Below, piece by piece: positions 1 through 5,252 of a stretch of 5,252 bases of DNA. A model generated the notes under the pieces. It saw only the letters and a list, made by a program, of their open reading frames with translations, was not told the origin of the DNA and ran no database searches. Source of the DNA: Spirochaetaceae bacterium (GTDB lineage Bacteria > Spirochaetota > Spirochaetia > Spirochaetales_E > Spirochaetaceae_B); the NCBI GenBank assembly GCA_003249275.1, contig QKJO01000255.1:1-5252 (forward strand), written 5' to 3'. Both the position numbers and the translations under genes were made by a program. How positions within the stretch are numbered: position 1 is the stretch's first letter; each line of letters starts with the position of its first letter.

Positions 1-725
1 AGGGAGTAAACCGCCGTCATGGCACCCAGGGCTCCCGCATCGTTGACCGCCGCGATAACCTTGATTTGAGGAAATTTCTTCAGGATCTGCTCGGTTTCCC
101 TCATCCCTGTTTCCGGCGTGAGGGCGGAAACTTCGGCAACAATCCGGGCTCCGGGAGCTTCCGACAGGATTCCCGTCCTGATGCCATCGGTTCTATCTTT
201 CAGGGCGTCCATGCCGTCATATCCGATGATCAGAACCTGGGTGTCTTCGTCCAGTTTTTCTCTGATCCAGGTCCCGGCGATTTTTCCTCCCATCTCGCCG
301 TAGATAAAGTCGTCCAGATTGATATGAGCATCGCTTCCGGGAATGCTCTGATTGGGGTTGATGAAAGGGATGCCCGCCTCTTTGGCCGCCCGTACCACCG
401 GAATACAGTCCTCCGGCTGCACGGGACTGCAAATTAGAATGTCATAGCCCTCGCCTACTGCCCGGAGCAGATCGTCCACCTGCTGCTTTGAATCGGAAGA
501 TGCATCCGAAACTGTCAGTATCAGACCCAATTCATTGGCCCTGTCGGCCATTCCGTTTTTCAGTGTGAGAAAGTAGGGATTGCTGAGATCCTGAAGTGAG
601 TAATAGATTTTGAGTCCTTCGATTTTTTTTGACTGCACTCTGCTTCCGCAGGATGACGCAAGGAGAAGGATAATCATTATGAAATAAAAAAACGGTCTCT
701 TGAAATGATGTCGAAATACTGCCAT
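1..725 (-). CDS. Second sugar-type substrate-binding protein, predicted lipoprotein (3' end outside window)
   Basis: This is a type I periplasmic-binding-fold protein of the RbsB-like sugar family. It begins at 725 and is still open at the window edge, with 241 codons visible; family members are usually 300-330 residues, so roughly a quarter is missing. An in-frame TAA two codons upstream makes ATG 725 the first possible ATG. The N-terminus has basic residues (R5, K9, R10), a hydrophobic stretch at about 11-23, and Cys26 in the context LLLASSC. That is a relaxed lipobox, so I infer lipid anchoring. The mature part matches the neighbouring binding protein at about 102 of 202 positions without a gap (my count by eye). 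It shares NPYF (49-52), INPNQ (122-126), R178 and NDAGALGAM (from 228). It lies behind a terminator, apart from the importer genes. There is no usable Shine-Dalgarno sequence: AAGG sits only one base from the ATG. Role: ligand binding outside the inner membrane, perhaps for sensing rather than transport; it could instead belong to a further transporter to the left. Confidence 0.9.
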   Translation of the reverse strand, partial: MAVFRHHFKRPFFYFIMIILLLASSCGSRVQSKKIEGLKIYYSLQDLSNPYFLTLKNGMADRANELGLILTVSDASSDSKQQVDDLLRAVGEGYDILICSPVQPEDCIPVVRAAKEAGIPFINPNQSIPGSDAHINLDDFIYGEMGGKIAGTWIREKLDEDTQVLIIGYDGMDALKDRTDGIRTGILSEAPGARIVAEVSALTPETGMRETEQILKKFPQIKVIAAVNDAGALGAMTAVYS

Positions 726-730
726 GCCTT

Positions 731-759
731 ATTCTAGCATTCATGAGCCGGCCAGTCCA
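731..759 (-). promoter_or_regulatory. Candidate promoter of the second binding protein
   Basis: On the minus strand, TGGACT (759-754) and TAGAAT (736-731) are separated by 17 bases. They match the sigma-70 consensus at 4/6 and 5/6 positions. The -10-like box ends five bases before the ATG at 725, so the start of transcription would fall at or next to the start codon and the mRNA could be leaderless. The -35-like box begins inside the T tract of the upstream terminator, which fits a gene that restarts transcription after it. This is inference from consensus matching; AT-rich hexamers arise easily by chance. Confidence 0.35.
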
Positions 760-789
760 AAAAAAAGGGACTGCCTTTGGAGCAATCCC
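759..789 (-). terminator. Rho-independent terminator after the permease gene
   Basis: On the minus strand, GGGATTGC (789-782), a 7-base loop TCCAAAG and GCAGTCCC (774-767) form a fully paired 8-bp stem with one G-U pair. Eight Ts follow directly (766-759). It begins 24 bases after the permease stop and ends before the second binding-protein gene. It should therefore end the importer transcript and make the following gene depend on its own promoter or on read-through. Confidence 0.88.
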
Positions 790-812
790 ATTTGATTCTA
801 TTGAAAGTGATA

Positions 813-1787
813 TCAGTCTTTGGTCCTGTGGGACATCTGATCCAGACTGACGGCGGCAAGGAGAACGACTCCCTTCACGATCCATTGCGAATACTCATCC
901 ACATTGATCAGAATCATCCCGTTGGTGAGGACTCCCATCAGGAGAACCCCTGTAATGACACCCGTGATCTTCCCCGAACCTCCGGCGATGCTGACACCTC
1001 CCAGAACAACGGCGGTGATAATGTCCATCTCATAGCCCTGTCCCGCCTTGGGCTGGCCGCTGTTGACTCTGGAAAGGAGAACGATGCCCGCCAGCGCCGC
1101 CAGAAAGGCTTCCAGGGCGTAGATTTTATATTTGGTGAGTTTCACATTGACTCCGGACAGACGTGTCGCTTCTTCATTCCCCCCGATACCGTAGACATAG
1201 CGGCCGAATTTCGTTCTGTTCAGAAGGATGTATCCGGCGATGAATATGACAATCATTATGATGACGGGTACGGGAATCCCGCCAATATACCCCTGACCGA
1301 GGAATGAAAAACTCTCCGGGAATCCGTAGACAGGAAGCCCTTCAGTCGTTTTGTAGGCGATTCCCCTGAGACCGGTCATGAAGGCCAGTGTCGTAATGAG
1401 GGGAGGGATGCCCACTTCATTGATGAAAACAGCCATAATCAGTCCCAGAACCACGCCGATCAGGAGCGAAAAAATGCAGGCGGCTACAGGGTGAACTCCC
1501 GCGACCATCATGGTGGCGCATGATACGACGGACACGCCGATGACCGAACCGACGGAAAGATCGATCCCGCCTGTCAGGATGACGAAGGTCATACCGACGG
1601 CACAGATGCCGACAATGGAGACCTGTCTGAAGACATTGATGATGTTCCGGCTTGTGAGAAAGGAGTCGGACGCAATTGAGAATATGACGATCAGGACCCC
1701 CAGAGCGATGGGAATTGCAAAACGGGACAGTTCGTTTATGATTTTCTCCCTGTTCCATTTTTTCTTTTCAGACATTACTTTTTCCAT
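813..1787 (-). CDS. Sugar ABC transporter permease, RbsC/BPD_transp_2 family
   Basis: The predicted protein has 324 residues and forms the inner-membrane channel of the importer, probably as a homodimer; E. coli RbsC has 321. The sequence is a series of hydrophobic helices, starting at about residues 24-43 after a basic cytoplasmic N-terminus. Family landmarks are GGIDLSVGS (73-81), the cytoplasmic segment GIGGNEEATRLSGVNV (about 201-216), which is where the ATPase is expected to dock, and VVLGGVSIAGGSGK (about 260-273). The start at 1787 is chosen because GGGAGG lies eight bases upstream. An in-frame ATG at 1808 lies before that Shine-Dalgarno sequence and is unlikely, and one at 1775 has a weaker site. 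The gene overlaps the end of the ATPase gene by 20 bases, and the Shine-Dalgarno sequence is inside the ATPase coding region, so coupled translation is likely. The substrate cannot be read from the sequence, so I give no symbol although the family is that of rbsC. Confidence 0.95.
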   Translation of the reverse strand: MEKVMSEKKKWNREKIINELSRFAIPIALGVLIVIFSIASDSFLTSRNIINVFRQVSIVGICAVGMTFVILTGGIDLSVGSVIGVSVVSCATMMVAGVHPVAACIFSLLIGVVLGLIMAVFINEVGIPPLITTLAFMTGLRGIAYKTTEGLPVYGFPESFSFLGQGYIGGIPVPVIIMIVIFIAGYILLNRTKFGRYVYGIGGNEEATRLSGVNVKLTKYKIYALEAFLAALAGIVLLSRVNSGQPKAGQGYEMDIITAVVLGGVSIAGGSGKITGVITGVLLMGVLTNGMILINVDEYSQWIVKGVVLLAAVSLDQMSHRTKD

Positions 1788-3279
1788 AATTATTACCTCC
1801 CGATGCATATTCCAGAATCATCTCCTGGCTGAATTCGTTTTTCTGAAGTTCCTTGACGACTCTGCCTTCGCAGAGGATCATGATTCTGTCGGACATTCCG
1901 ATCAACTCAGGCATCTCCGAGGAAATCATGATGATGGACTTGCCTTCGGCGGCAAGATCCCGCATCAGTCTGTAGATCTCCTGTTTGGCACCCACGTCGA
2001 TACCTCTTGTGGGCTCGTCAAAAAAGAGGATATCCGAATCGGTCATCAGGGCTTTGGAAAGGACAACCTTCTGCTGATTCCCGCCACTGAGGGAACTGAC
2101 CGCCACTTCCAGGGTCGGCGCCTTGATCCGCAGCTTCTTTTTCATTTCCGAAGTGAGGGCGATCTCTTTTTTTCTGTTGATCAGAAGTCTTCCGGCGAAG
2201 CTCTCCAGAGAGCTGAAACTGATATTGTGCCTGATGCTGAGCATAGCGAGAATCCCGTGCTGTTTCCGGTCTTCCGGTATCAAGCCTATCCCTTTGCCGA
2301 TGGCATCACGGGGGCTTTTGATGACGACGTCCCGGCCCTTGAGGGTGATTTTTCCCGATTTGACGGGATCGGCTCCGAAAACGGCTCTGGCCGTTTCCGT
2401 CCGTCCCGCACCGACCAGTCCGGCCAGTCCCAGGATTTCTCCCTTCTTCACATCGAAGGACACATCACTGAGCTTGGCCGTGTTCAAACCCTCAATCTTC
2501 AGTACGGTTTCATCCGTTGCTGATGAGCCTTCCGGGAAATCATTACCCAGCTCCCTGCCGACCATGAGGTGGATCAGTTCGTCCCTGCTGGTTTTACTGA
2601 TGTCCATTGTCCGGATGAACCGGCCGTCCCTGATGACGCTGACGCGGTCGGCCAGCTCGAAGACCTCTTCCAGTCTGTGTGATATATAGAGAACCGTGAC
2701 CCCCTGGGACCTCAGTTTTTTGACAATATTGAAAAGATAAACCAGTTCGTTGTTGGTCAGGGGAGCGGACGGTTCGTCCATGATCAGCACCCTGACATTC
2801 TGGCTGAGAGCTTTTGCTATCTCCACGATCTGCTGAAATCCGACAGTAAGATTTTTAACCTTGTCATCGGGATTGATATCTATCCCCAGATCCTGCAGAA
2901 GACTGCATGTTTTTTCTCTCATCGATGTGAAGTCGATGAATCCGTTTTTCTTCATCTCTCTTCCGAAAAAGACATTTTCCGAGACTGTCAGTTCCGGTAT
3001 AAGATTGAATTCCTGATAAATGCAGGATATGCCTTCGTTCATGGAGGCAATGGGATTCTGATGCTCCACTTTTCTTCCGGTGTACATGATTGTTCCGGAA
3101 GTCGGCTGTATGGCCCCGGTGATTATTTTTATGAGAGTCGATTTGCCCGCTCCGTTTTCACCGCAGATGGCATGAACTTCGCCCTCTTTAAAGGACAGGC
3201 TCAGGTTGTCCAGGGCCAGTACCCCCGGATACTCTTTGCGGATCTCTTTCAGTTCAAGCAACAAATCCTGTTCATTCAC
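1768..3279 (-). CDS. Sugar ABC transporter ATP-binding protein, RbsA/MglA class
   Basis: This is a tandem two-domain ATPase of 503 residues (E. coli RbsA: 501) that powers uptake on the cytoplasmic face of the permease. The first domain has Walker A GENGAGKST (40-48), a Q-loop in IYQEFN (Q89), signature LTVGFQQ (144-150), Walker B LIMDEPSAPLT with D168/E169, and H201 in ISHR. The second has an altered Walker A, GLVGAGRTE (287-295), where Arg replaces the Lys, a canonical signature LSGGNQQK (397-404), Walker B FFDEPTRGIDVG (DEPT 421-424) and SSE where the H-loop His would be. As in the family, one composite site should hydrolyse ATP and the other be degenerate. I choose GTG 3279 as the start because AAGGAG lies six bases upstream. 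An in-frame ATG at 3294 would add five residues but has no ribosome binding site and nearly touches the upstream hairpin. The substrate is not identifiable from an ATPase. Confidence 0.95.
   Translation of the reverse strand: MNEQDLLLELKEIRKEYPGVLALDNLSLSFKEGEVHAICGENGAGKSTLIKIITGAIQPTSGTIMYTGRKVEHQNPIASMNEGISCIYQEFNLIPELTVSENVFFGREMKKNGFIDFTSMREKTCSLLQDLGIDINPDDKVKNLTVGFQQIVEIAKALSQNVRVLIMDEPSAPLTNNELVYLFNIVKKLRSQGVTVLYISHRLEEVFELADRVSVIRDGRFIRTMDISKTSRDELIHLMVGRELGNDFPEGSSATDETVLKIEGLNTAKLSDVSFDVKKGEILGLAGLVGAGRTETARAVFGADPVKSGKITLKGRDVVIKSPRDAIGKGIGLIPEDRKQHGILAMLSIRHNISFSSLESFAGRLLINRKKEIALTSEMKKKLRIKAPTLEVAVSSLSGGNQQKVVLSKALMTDSDILFFDEPTRGIDVGAKQEIYRLMRDLAAEGKSIIMISSEMPELIGMSDRIMILCEGRVVKELQKNEFSQEMILEYASGGNNYGKSNV
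1796..1801 (-). promoter_or_regulatory. Ribosome binding site that fixes the permease start
   Basis: GGGAGG on the minus strand is followed by an 8-base spacer and ATG at 1787. The site is inside the last codons of the ATPase gene (the GGNNYG part of its C-terminus), which suggests translational coupling. It rules out the longer reading that begins at 1808. Confidence 0.8.
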
Positions 3280-3285
3280 CTGAAA

Positions 3286-3291
3286 CTCCTT
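3286..3291 (-). promoter_or_regulatory. Ribosome binding site supporting a GTG start for the ATPase
   Basis: AAGGAG on the minus strand lies six bases before GTG at 3279. The upstream in-frame ATG (3294) is preceded by the T tract of the intergenic hairpin and by no purine-rich site. Choosing GTG shortens the protein by five residues to a length close to that of RbsA. Confidence 0.7.
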
Positions 3292-3299
3292 CATAGTAT

Positions 3300-3328
3300 A
3301 AAAAGGGGCGCCTCAGGGGAGGCGCCCC
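3300..3328 (-). terminator. GC-rich hairpin with short U tract between binding protein and ATPase genes (attenuator or partial terminator)
   Basis: On the minus strand, GGGGCGCCTC (3328-3319), loop CCCT and GAGGCGCCCC (3314-3305) form a perfect 10-bp stem, followed by TTTTT (3304-3300) and then A. It lies 24 bases after the binding-protein stop and 20 bases before the GTG of the ATPase. The short U tract suggests incomplete termination, and the stem would also protect the upstream mRNA from 3' exonucleases. Either effect gives more binding protein than membrane components, a known need of binding-protein-dependent transporters. A complete terminator is possible, but no clear promoter is visible between it and the ATPase gene. 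Confidence 0.85.
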
Positions 3329-3352
3329 CGTCTGCTTAAATAGTTTTTATTC

Positions 3353-4288
3353 TCAGTACTTGTCGATATTGGCTGCAGTTACAGGAATCATGGGAATTTT
3401 GACCATATCTTTGATAGGTCCCTTTTCGATGACTTCCAGGGCTATATCAATAATGAGTTTCCCGGTTCCATAGGGATCGATATCAACAGTACCCCTGTAG
3501 ATGCTTCCGGGCTGTTTCATCTTGGCAAGGGCTTCTCCGGTGGCGTCCAGACCGACGATGGCAAAGTCAGCCGTATCCATGCCCATGGCTTTGACAGCCT
3601 CCATGGCTCCCAGGGCACCGGCATCATTGGTGCCGCAAATAACTTTTACGTTGGGATGGGACTGAAGGATGGTTTCGGCGGCCTGCATGCCCTGCTCGGG
3701 TGTGTTGGCTGACTGTTCGGAAACGATTTTGGCATTGGGGGCTTTGGCCAGGATTCCGGCCTTGATGCCGTTGGCTCTTTCGATCAGGGCTTCCATCTGG
3801 GGAAATCCAAGGATAGCGACTTCCGCTTCTCCGCCCATTTCACTGGCAATCCACTCTCCGGCGATGGTGCCTCCGGCGTATCCGTAATCGAAATCCTTAA
3901 GGTTGATGTTGGCATCGTTGCCTAGAATCAGCTGGTGGGGGTTGATAAAGGGGATACCTGCATCATGGGCCATTTTGATGAGCTGTTCACAGGCTTTGGG
4001 ATCTATGGGGCTGACGATAATGGCGTCCATATCCTGGGCTATAAAATTCTCAATGGCTGTAACCTGACTGGCGGCATCAGACTTGGCATCATGGATGGTG
4101 ACTTCGATGCCCAGTTCTGCAGCACGGTCTTTGACACCGTTGGTAACGGTGACAAAGTAGGGGTTGGCCAGGTCCATTGTCGAGTAGCCGAATTTCATTT
4201 TGCCTTTGCCTTCCTGCTGACCGTTTGCAAATGCTGCAGCAGGCAGTAACAGAAGTACCAATAGCAGTGAAGTGATTGTTTTTTTCAT
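3353..4288 (-). CDS. Periplasmic sugar-type substrate-binding protein of the ABC importer, RbsB-like
   Basis: This 311-residue protein delivers ligand to the permease in the periplasm. ATG 4288 is the start because AAGGAG lies seven bases upstream and a signal peptide follows directly: MKK, a hydrophobic core at about 7-16, then AAAFA and likely cleavage after residue 21. The open frame continues upstream to 4405 but that extension looks non-coding. The mature part has the type I periplasmic-binding fold with NPYF (42-45, like the NPFF of RbsB), SPIDP in the hinge-proximal region, R171, NDAGALGAM (from 221) and GLDATGE (D248). These align with the ligand-contacting Asn, Phe, Arg, Asn and Asp of RbsB. 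Where RbsB has the ribose-contacting Asp-Arg pair, this protein reads INPHQ (115-119), so ribose is not a safe assignment. It is the first gene of the importer operon and a close paralogue of the binding protein at 725-1. Confidence 0.95.
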   Translation of the reverse strand: MKKTITSLLLVLLLLPAAAFANGQQEGKGKMKFGYSTMDLANPYFVTVTNGVKDRAAELGIEVTIHDAKSDAASQVTAIENFIAQDMDAIIVSPIDPKACEQLIKMAHDAGIPFINPHQLILGNDANINLKDFDYGYAGGTIAGEWIASEMGGEAEVAILGFPQMEALIERANGIKAGILAKAPNAKIVSEQSANTPEQGMQAAETILQSHPNVKVICGTNDAGALGAMEAVKAMGMDTADFAIVGLDATGEALAKMKQPGSIYRGTVDIDPYGTGKLIIDIALEVIEKGPIKDMVKIPMIPVTAANIDKY

Positions 4289-4295
4289 CTGGAGA

Positions 4296-4301
4296 CTCCT
4301 T
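4296..4301 (-). promoter_or_regulatory. Ribosome binding site fixing the first binding-protein start
   Basis: AAGGAG on the minus strand lies seven bases before ATG 4288. It decides against the upstream ATG at 4405 in the same frame, whose extra 39 codons would push the signal peptide into the interior of the protein. Confidence 0.85.
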
Positions 4302-4377
4302 TTTAATAGTTTCTGATCCCATATTAGGGGGGAGTTTCCTGTTCTGGCGATTTCATATCTTTTGAATTTATTTTTGT

Positions 4378-4405
4378 TTTTTATGATTATTCTGCACTTT
4401 ATCAA
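4378..4405 (-). promoter_or_regulatory. Possible promoter of the importer operon
   Basis: On the minus strand, TTGATA (4405-4400; 5/6 match to the -35 consensus) is followed after 16 bases by TAAAAA (4383-4378; 4/6 match to the -10 consensus). Transcription would start near 4371 and give a leader of about 80 bases before the binding-protein gene. The area is very A/T-rich, so such hexamers are easy to find. I see no riboswitch-like fold in the leader. Confidence 0.25.
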
Positions 4406-4419
4406 ATTCCCGGGCCGGC

Positions 4420-4430
4420 CTGAAGTTCAG
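4420..4430. promoter_or_regulatory. Perfect palindrome CTGAA-G-TTCAG in the divergent gap, possible operator
   Basis: Two 5-base arms flank a single G. The palindrome ends two bases before a TTGACA box on the plus strand and lies about 15 bases upstream of the possible importer promoter on the minus strand. The 8-base palindrome GGCCGGCC (4413-4420) adjoins it. A regulator bound here could influence both directions. No binding family is recognised; it is short enough to be chance. Confidence 0.25.
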
Positions 4431-4432
4431 CC

Positions 4433-4463
4433 TTGACAGGAACTGCATCCCTCATTCAATAAT
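4433..4463 (+). promoter_or_regulatory. Candidate promoter of the divergent sensor gene
   Basis: A perfect -35 box TTGACA (4433-4438) is followed after 19 bases by AATAAT (4458-4463; 5/6 match to the -10 consensus). The spacer is longer than the ideal 17. The -10-like box ends nine bases before ATG 4473, so transcription would begin about two to four bases before the start codon. That fits the lack of a Shine-Dalgarno sequence there. Confidence 0.4.
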
Positions 4464-4472
4464 ACCTTTGTC

Positions 4473-5252
4473 ATGTTTAACCTTTTGTCCTGGTTTCAGG
4501 GTCAGCAGTTCCGTACCAAACTTCTCATCAGCTTTCTTGGTCTTTCTCTCATTCCCCTGATCATGATGTTCCTTGTGTCCTTCAGGCTCTCCTACAATAT
4601 GATCTACAAGAGCACCCAGGCCAATGCTGAGATGGTGATTGACAGGGTCCGGGAGGAAATTGACGGCCTCCTGACAGAAACCCTTTCCGTGGCCAGCAGC
4701 ATCGCCGGCAATGCCATCATCCAGGAAGCCCTCAAGAGCAACTTTAATCCGGAGAACAGACAGTACTCTCTGAACGCCGACGCCGCCGAAGAGCTGCTGC
4801 AGATTTTCAGGTACAGGGACGAACTTTTCGGGATAGCCGTGATTGGAGAGAACGGACAGTGTCTGATAAGCACGGACCTTACCCTCCAGGATGACGACTT
4901 CCGCCGGAAGTACTGGTACCGGGATGTCCTGCAGTCGCCTCAGCCTCCGGTCATGTTTCCGCCCCACCTGAACTCCTTCGTCTTTGATACGGAAGTCAAT
5001 GATATCCTGACTCTCGCCATACCGGTGGAGGACGAACTGTCGTCCCTGAGAATCGGAGTCATTCTGATCGATATTGAAGAACGGGTTCTGAAGGAGATTC
5101 TGCACAATAGACTGGGGAAGAGGGGTTATCTCTTCGTCCAGTACAGCCGTTCCGGTTTTACGAGCTCCCACGGGCAGGCTCCCGACTCCGATTACCTCAT
5201 TCGACTTGCCAACAATGAAGGCATAGAGGATGAACTGCTGGACAGAAACAGG
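4473..5252 (+). CDS. Membrane sensor with dCache-like domain, probably a YesM-type histidine kinase (C-terminus outside window)
   Basis: The reading frame stays open from 4473 to the window edge, giving 260 codons and no signalling output domain yet. The N-terminus has the pattern of YesM-family kinases: a short cytoplasmic segment with FRTKLL, then a transmembrane helix at about 17-37 (ending IPLIMMFLVSF). After it come an amphipathic helical region and an extracytoplasmic Cache-like domain, with IAVIGENGQCLIST (121-134), KYWYRDVL (146-153), TLAIPVED (180-187), GVILIDIE (195-202) and a second lobe beginning GKRGYLFV (215-222). By family, HAMP, His_kinase (PF06580) and HATPase_c domains would follow. 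A chemotaxis receptor or other Cache protein is the alternative. ATG 4473 is the only ATG between the in-frame TGA at 4434 and the transmembrane helix. It lacks a Shine-Dalgarno sequence. It is divergent from the importer operon, so it may control it through a response regulator further right. Confidence 0.85.
   Translation, partial: MFNLLSWFQGQQFRTKLLISFLGLSLIPLIMMFLVSFRLSYNMIYKSTQANAEMVIDRVREEIDGLLTETLSVASSIAGNAIIQEALKSNFNPENRQYSLNADAAEELLQIFRYRDELFGIAVIGENGQCLISTDLTLQDDDFRRKYWYRDVLQSPQPPVMFPPHLNSFVFDTEVNDILTLAIPVEDELSSLRIGVILIDIEERVLKEILHNRLGKRGYLFVQYSRSGFTSSHGQAPDSDYLIRLANNEGIEDELLDRNR

Noticed and set aside
66..437. Plus-strand open frame opposite the second binding protein
   Set aside because: The minus strand here encodes a protein aligned gap-free with the other binding protein, so the plus frame is a shadow.
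751..772. Inverted repeat CAGTCC...GGACTG around the A/T run near 753-772
   Set aside because: It would place the T run in the loop and competes with the stronger 8-bp stem followed by eight Ts at 759-789, which explains the sequence better.
1510..2523. Long plus-strand open frame (337 codons) across the permease/ATPase junction
   Set aside because: It lies antisense to two genes with clear family motifs, its product has no recognisable domain, and it spans the boundary of two unrelated proteins. It is a shadow frame.
4296..4336. Possible sequestration of the first binding protein's ribosome binding site by ACTCC pairing with GGAGT in the leader
   Set aside because: Only five base pairs close a loop of about 30 bases, with no supporting helix. 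I see no riboswitch-like architecture.
4289..4405. Upstream extension of the first binding protein to ATG 4405
   Set aside because: It would put the signal peptide 39 residues inside the protein. The segment is A/T-rich and the ribosome binding site fits ATG 4288.
4452..5171. Minus-strand open frame of 239 codons opposite the sensor gene
   Set aside because: The plus-strand frame has a transmembrane helix in the right place and Cache-like motifs and stays open to the window edge. The antisense product shows no family motif.
1..5252. CRISPR array, tRNA/rRNA genes, insertion sequences or phage genes
   Set aside because: I found no regularly spaced repeats, no cloverleaf or rRNA-like segments, no transposase motifs and no terminal inverted repeats. 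All larger stretches are explained by the transport and sensor genes.

Overview
The window holds a sugar-type ABC importer locus with signs of an attached sensory system. The organism looks like a diderm bacterium of moderate GC. The main binding protein has a signal-peptidase-I style leader (AAAFA|NGQQEG) and no lipobox, so it should diffuse in a periplasm; monoderms usually lipidate such proteins. That leader style, the YesM-like sensor with a Cache domain and the relaxed lipobox of the second binding protein make me lean towards a spirochaete. This is an impression, not a proof.

Layout. Four genes lie on the minus strand and are read from right to left: a periplasmic binding protein (3353-4288), a double-NBD ATPase of the RbsA/MglA class (1768-3279), a permease of the RbsC class (813-1787) and a second, lipoprotein-type binding protein that runs off the left edge (725 to 1). 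On the plus strand, divergent from the first binding protein across a 184-base regulatory gap, a membrane sensor begins at 4473 and runs off the right edge. It has one transmembrane helix and then a dCache-like extracytoplasmic region, like YesM-type histidine kinases. Every gap between genes is shorter than 300 bases.

Punctuation. A 10-bp GC-rich hairpin with a short U tract separates the first binding protein from the ATPase and probably lets only part of the transcription through, giving excess binding protein. The ATPase and permease overlap by 20 bases and are probably translationally coupled. A textbook intrinsic terminator (8-bp stem plus eight Ts) follows the permease and cuts off the second binding protein, which has its own promoter-like sequence.

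How the genes may work together. The first binding protein, ATPase and permease form a complete importer of the carbohydrate uptake transporter 2 (CUT2) type. The second binding protein is about 50% identical to the first over 202 residues without a gap, keeps the same ligand-region motifs, is predicted to be membrane-anchored and is transcriptionally separate. My main hypothesis is that it is a sensory receptor for the divergent Cache-domain sensor, so that ligand is sensed by a membrane-tethered copy of the importer's own binding protein. This resembles the known XylFII-LytS and ChvE-VirA arrangements. Both proposed sensory genes also lack a Shine-Dalgarno sequence and have a -10-like box almost touching their ATG, while the three importer genes have strong Shine-Dalgarno sequences.
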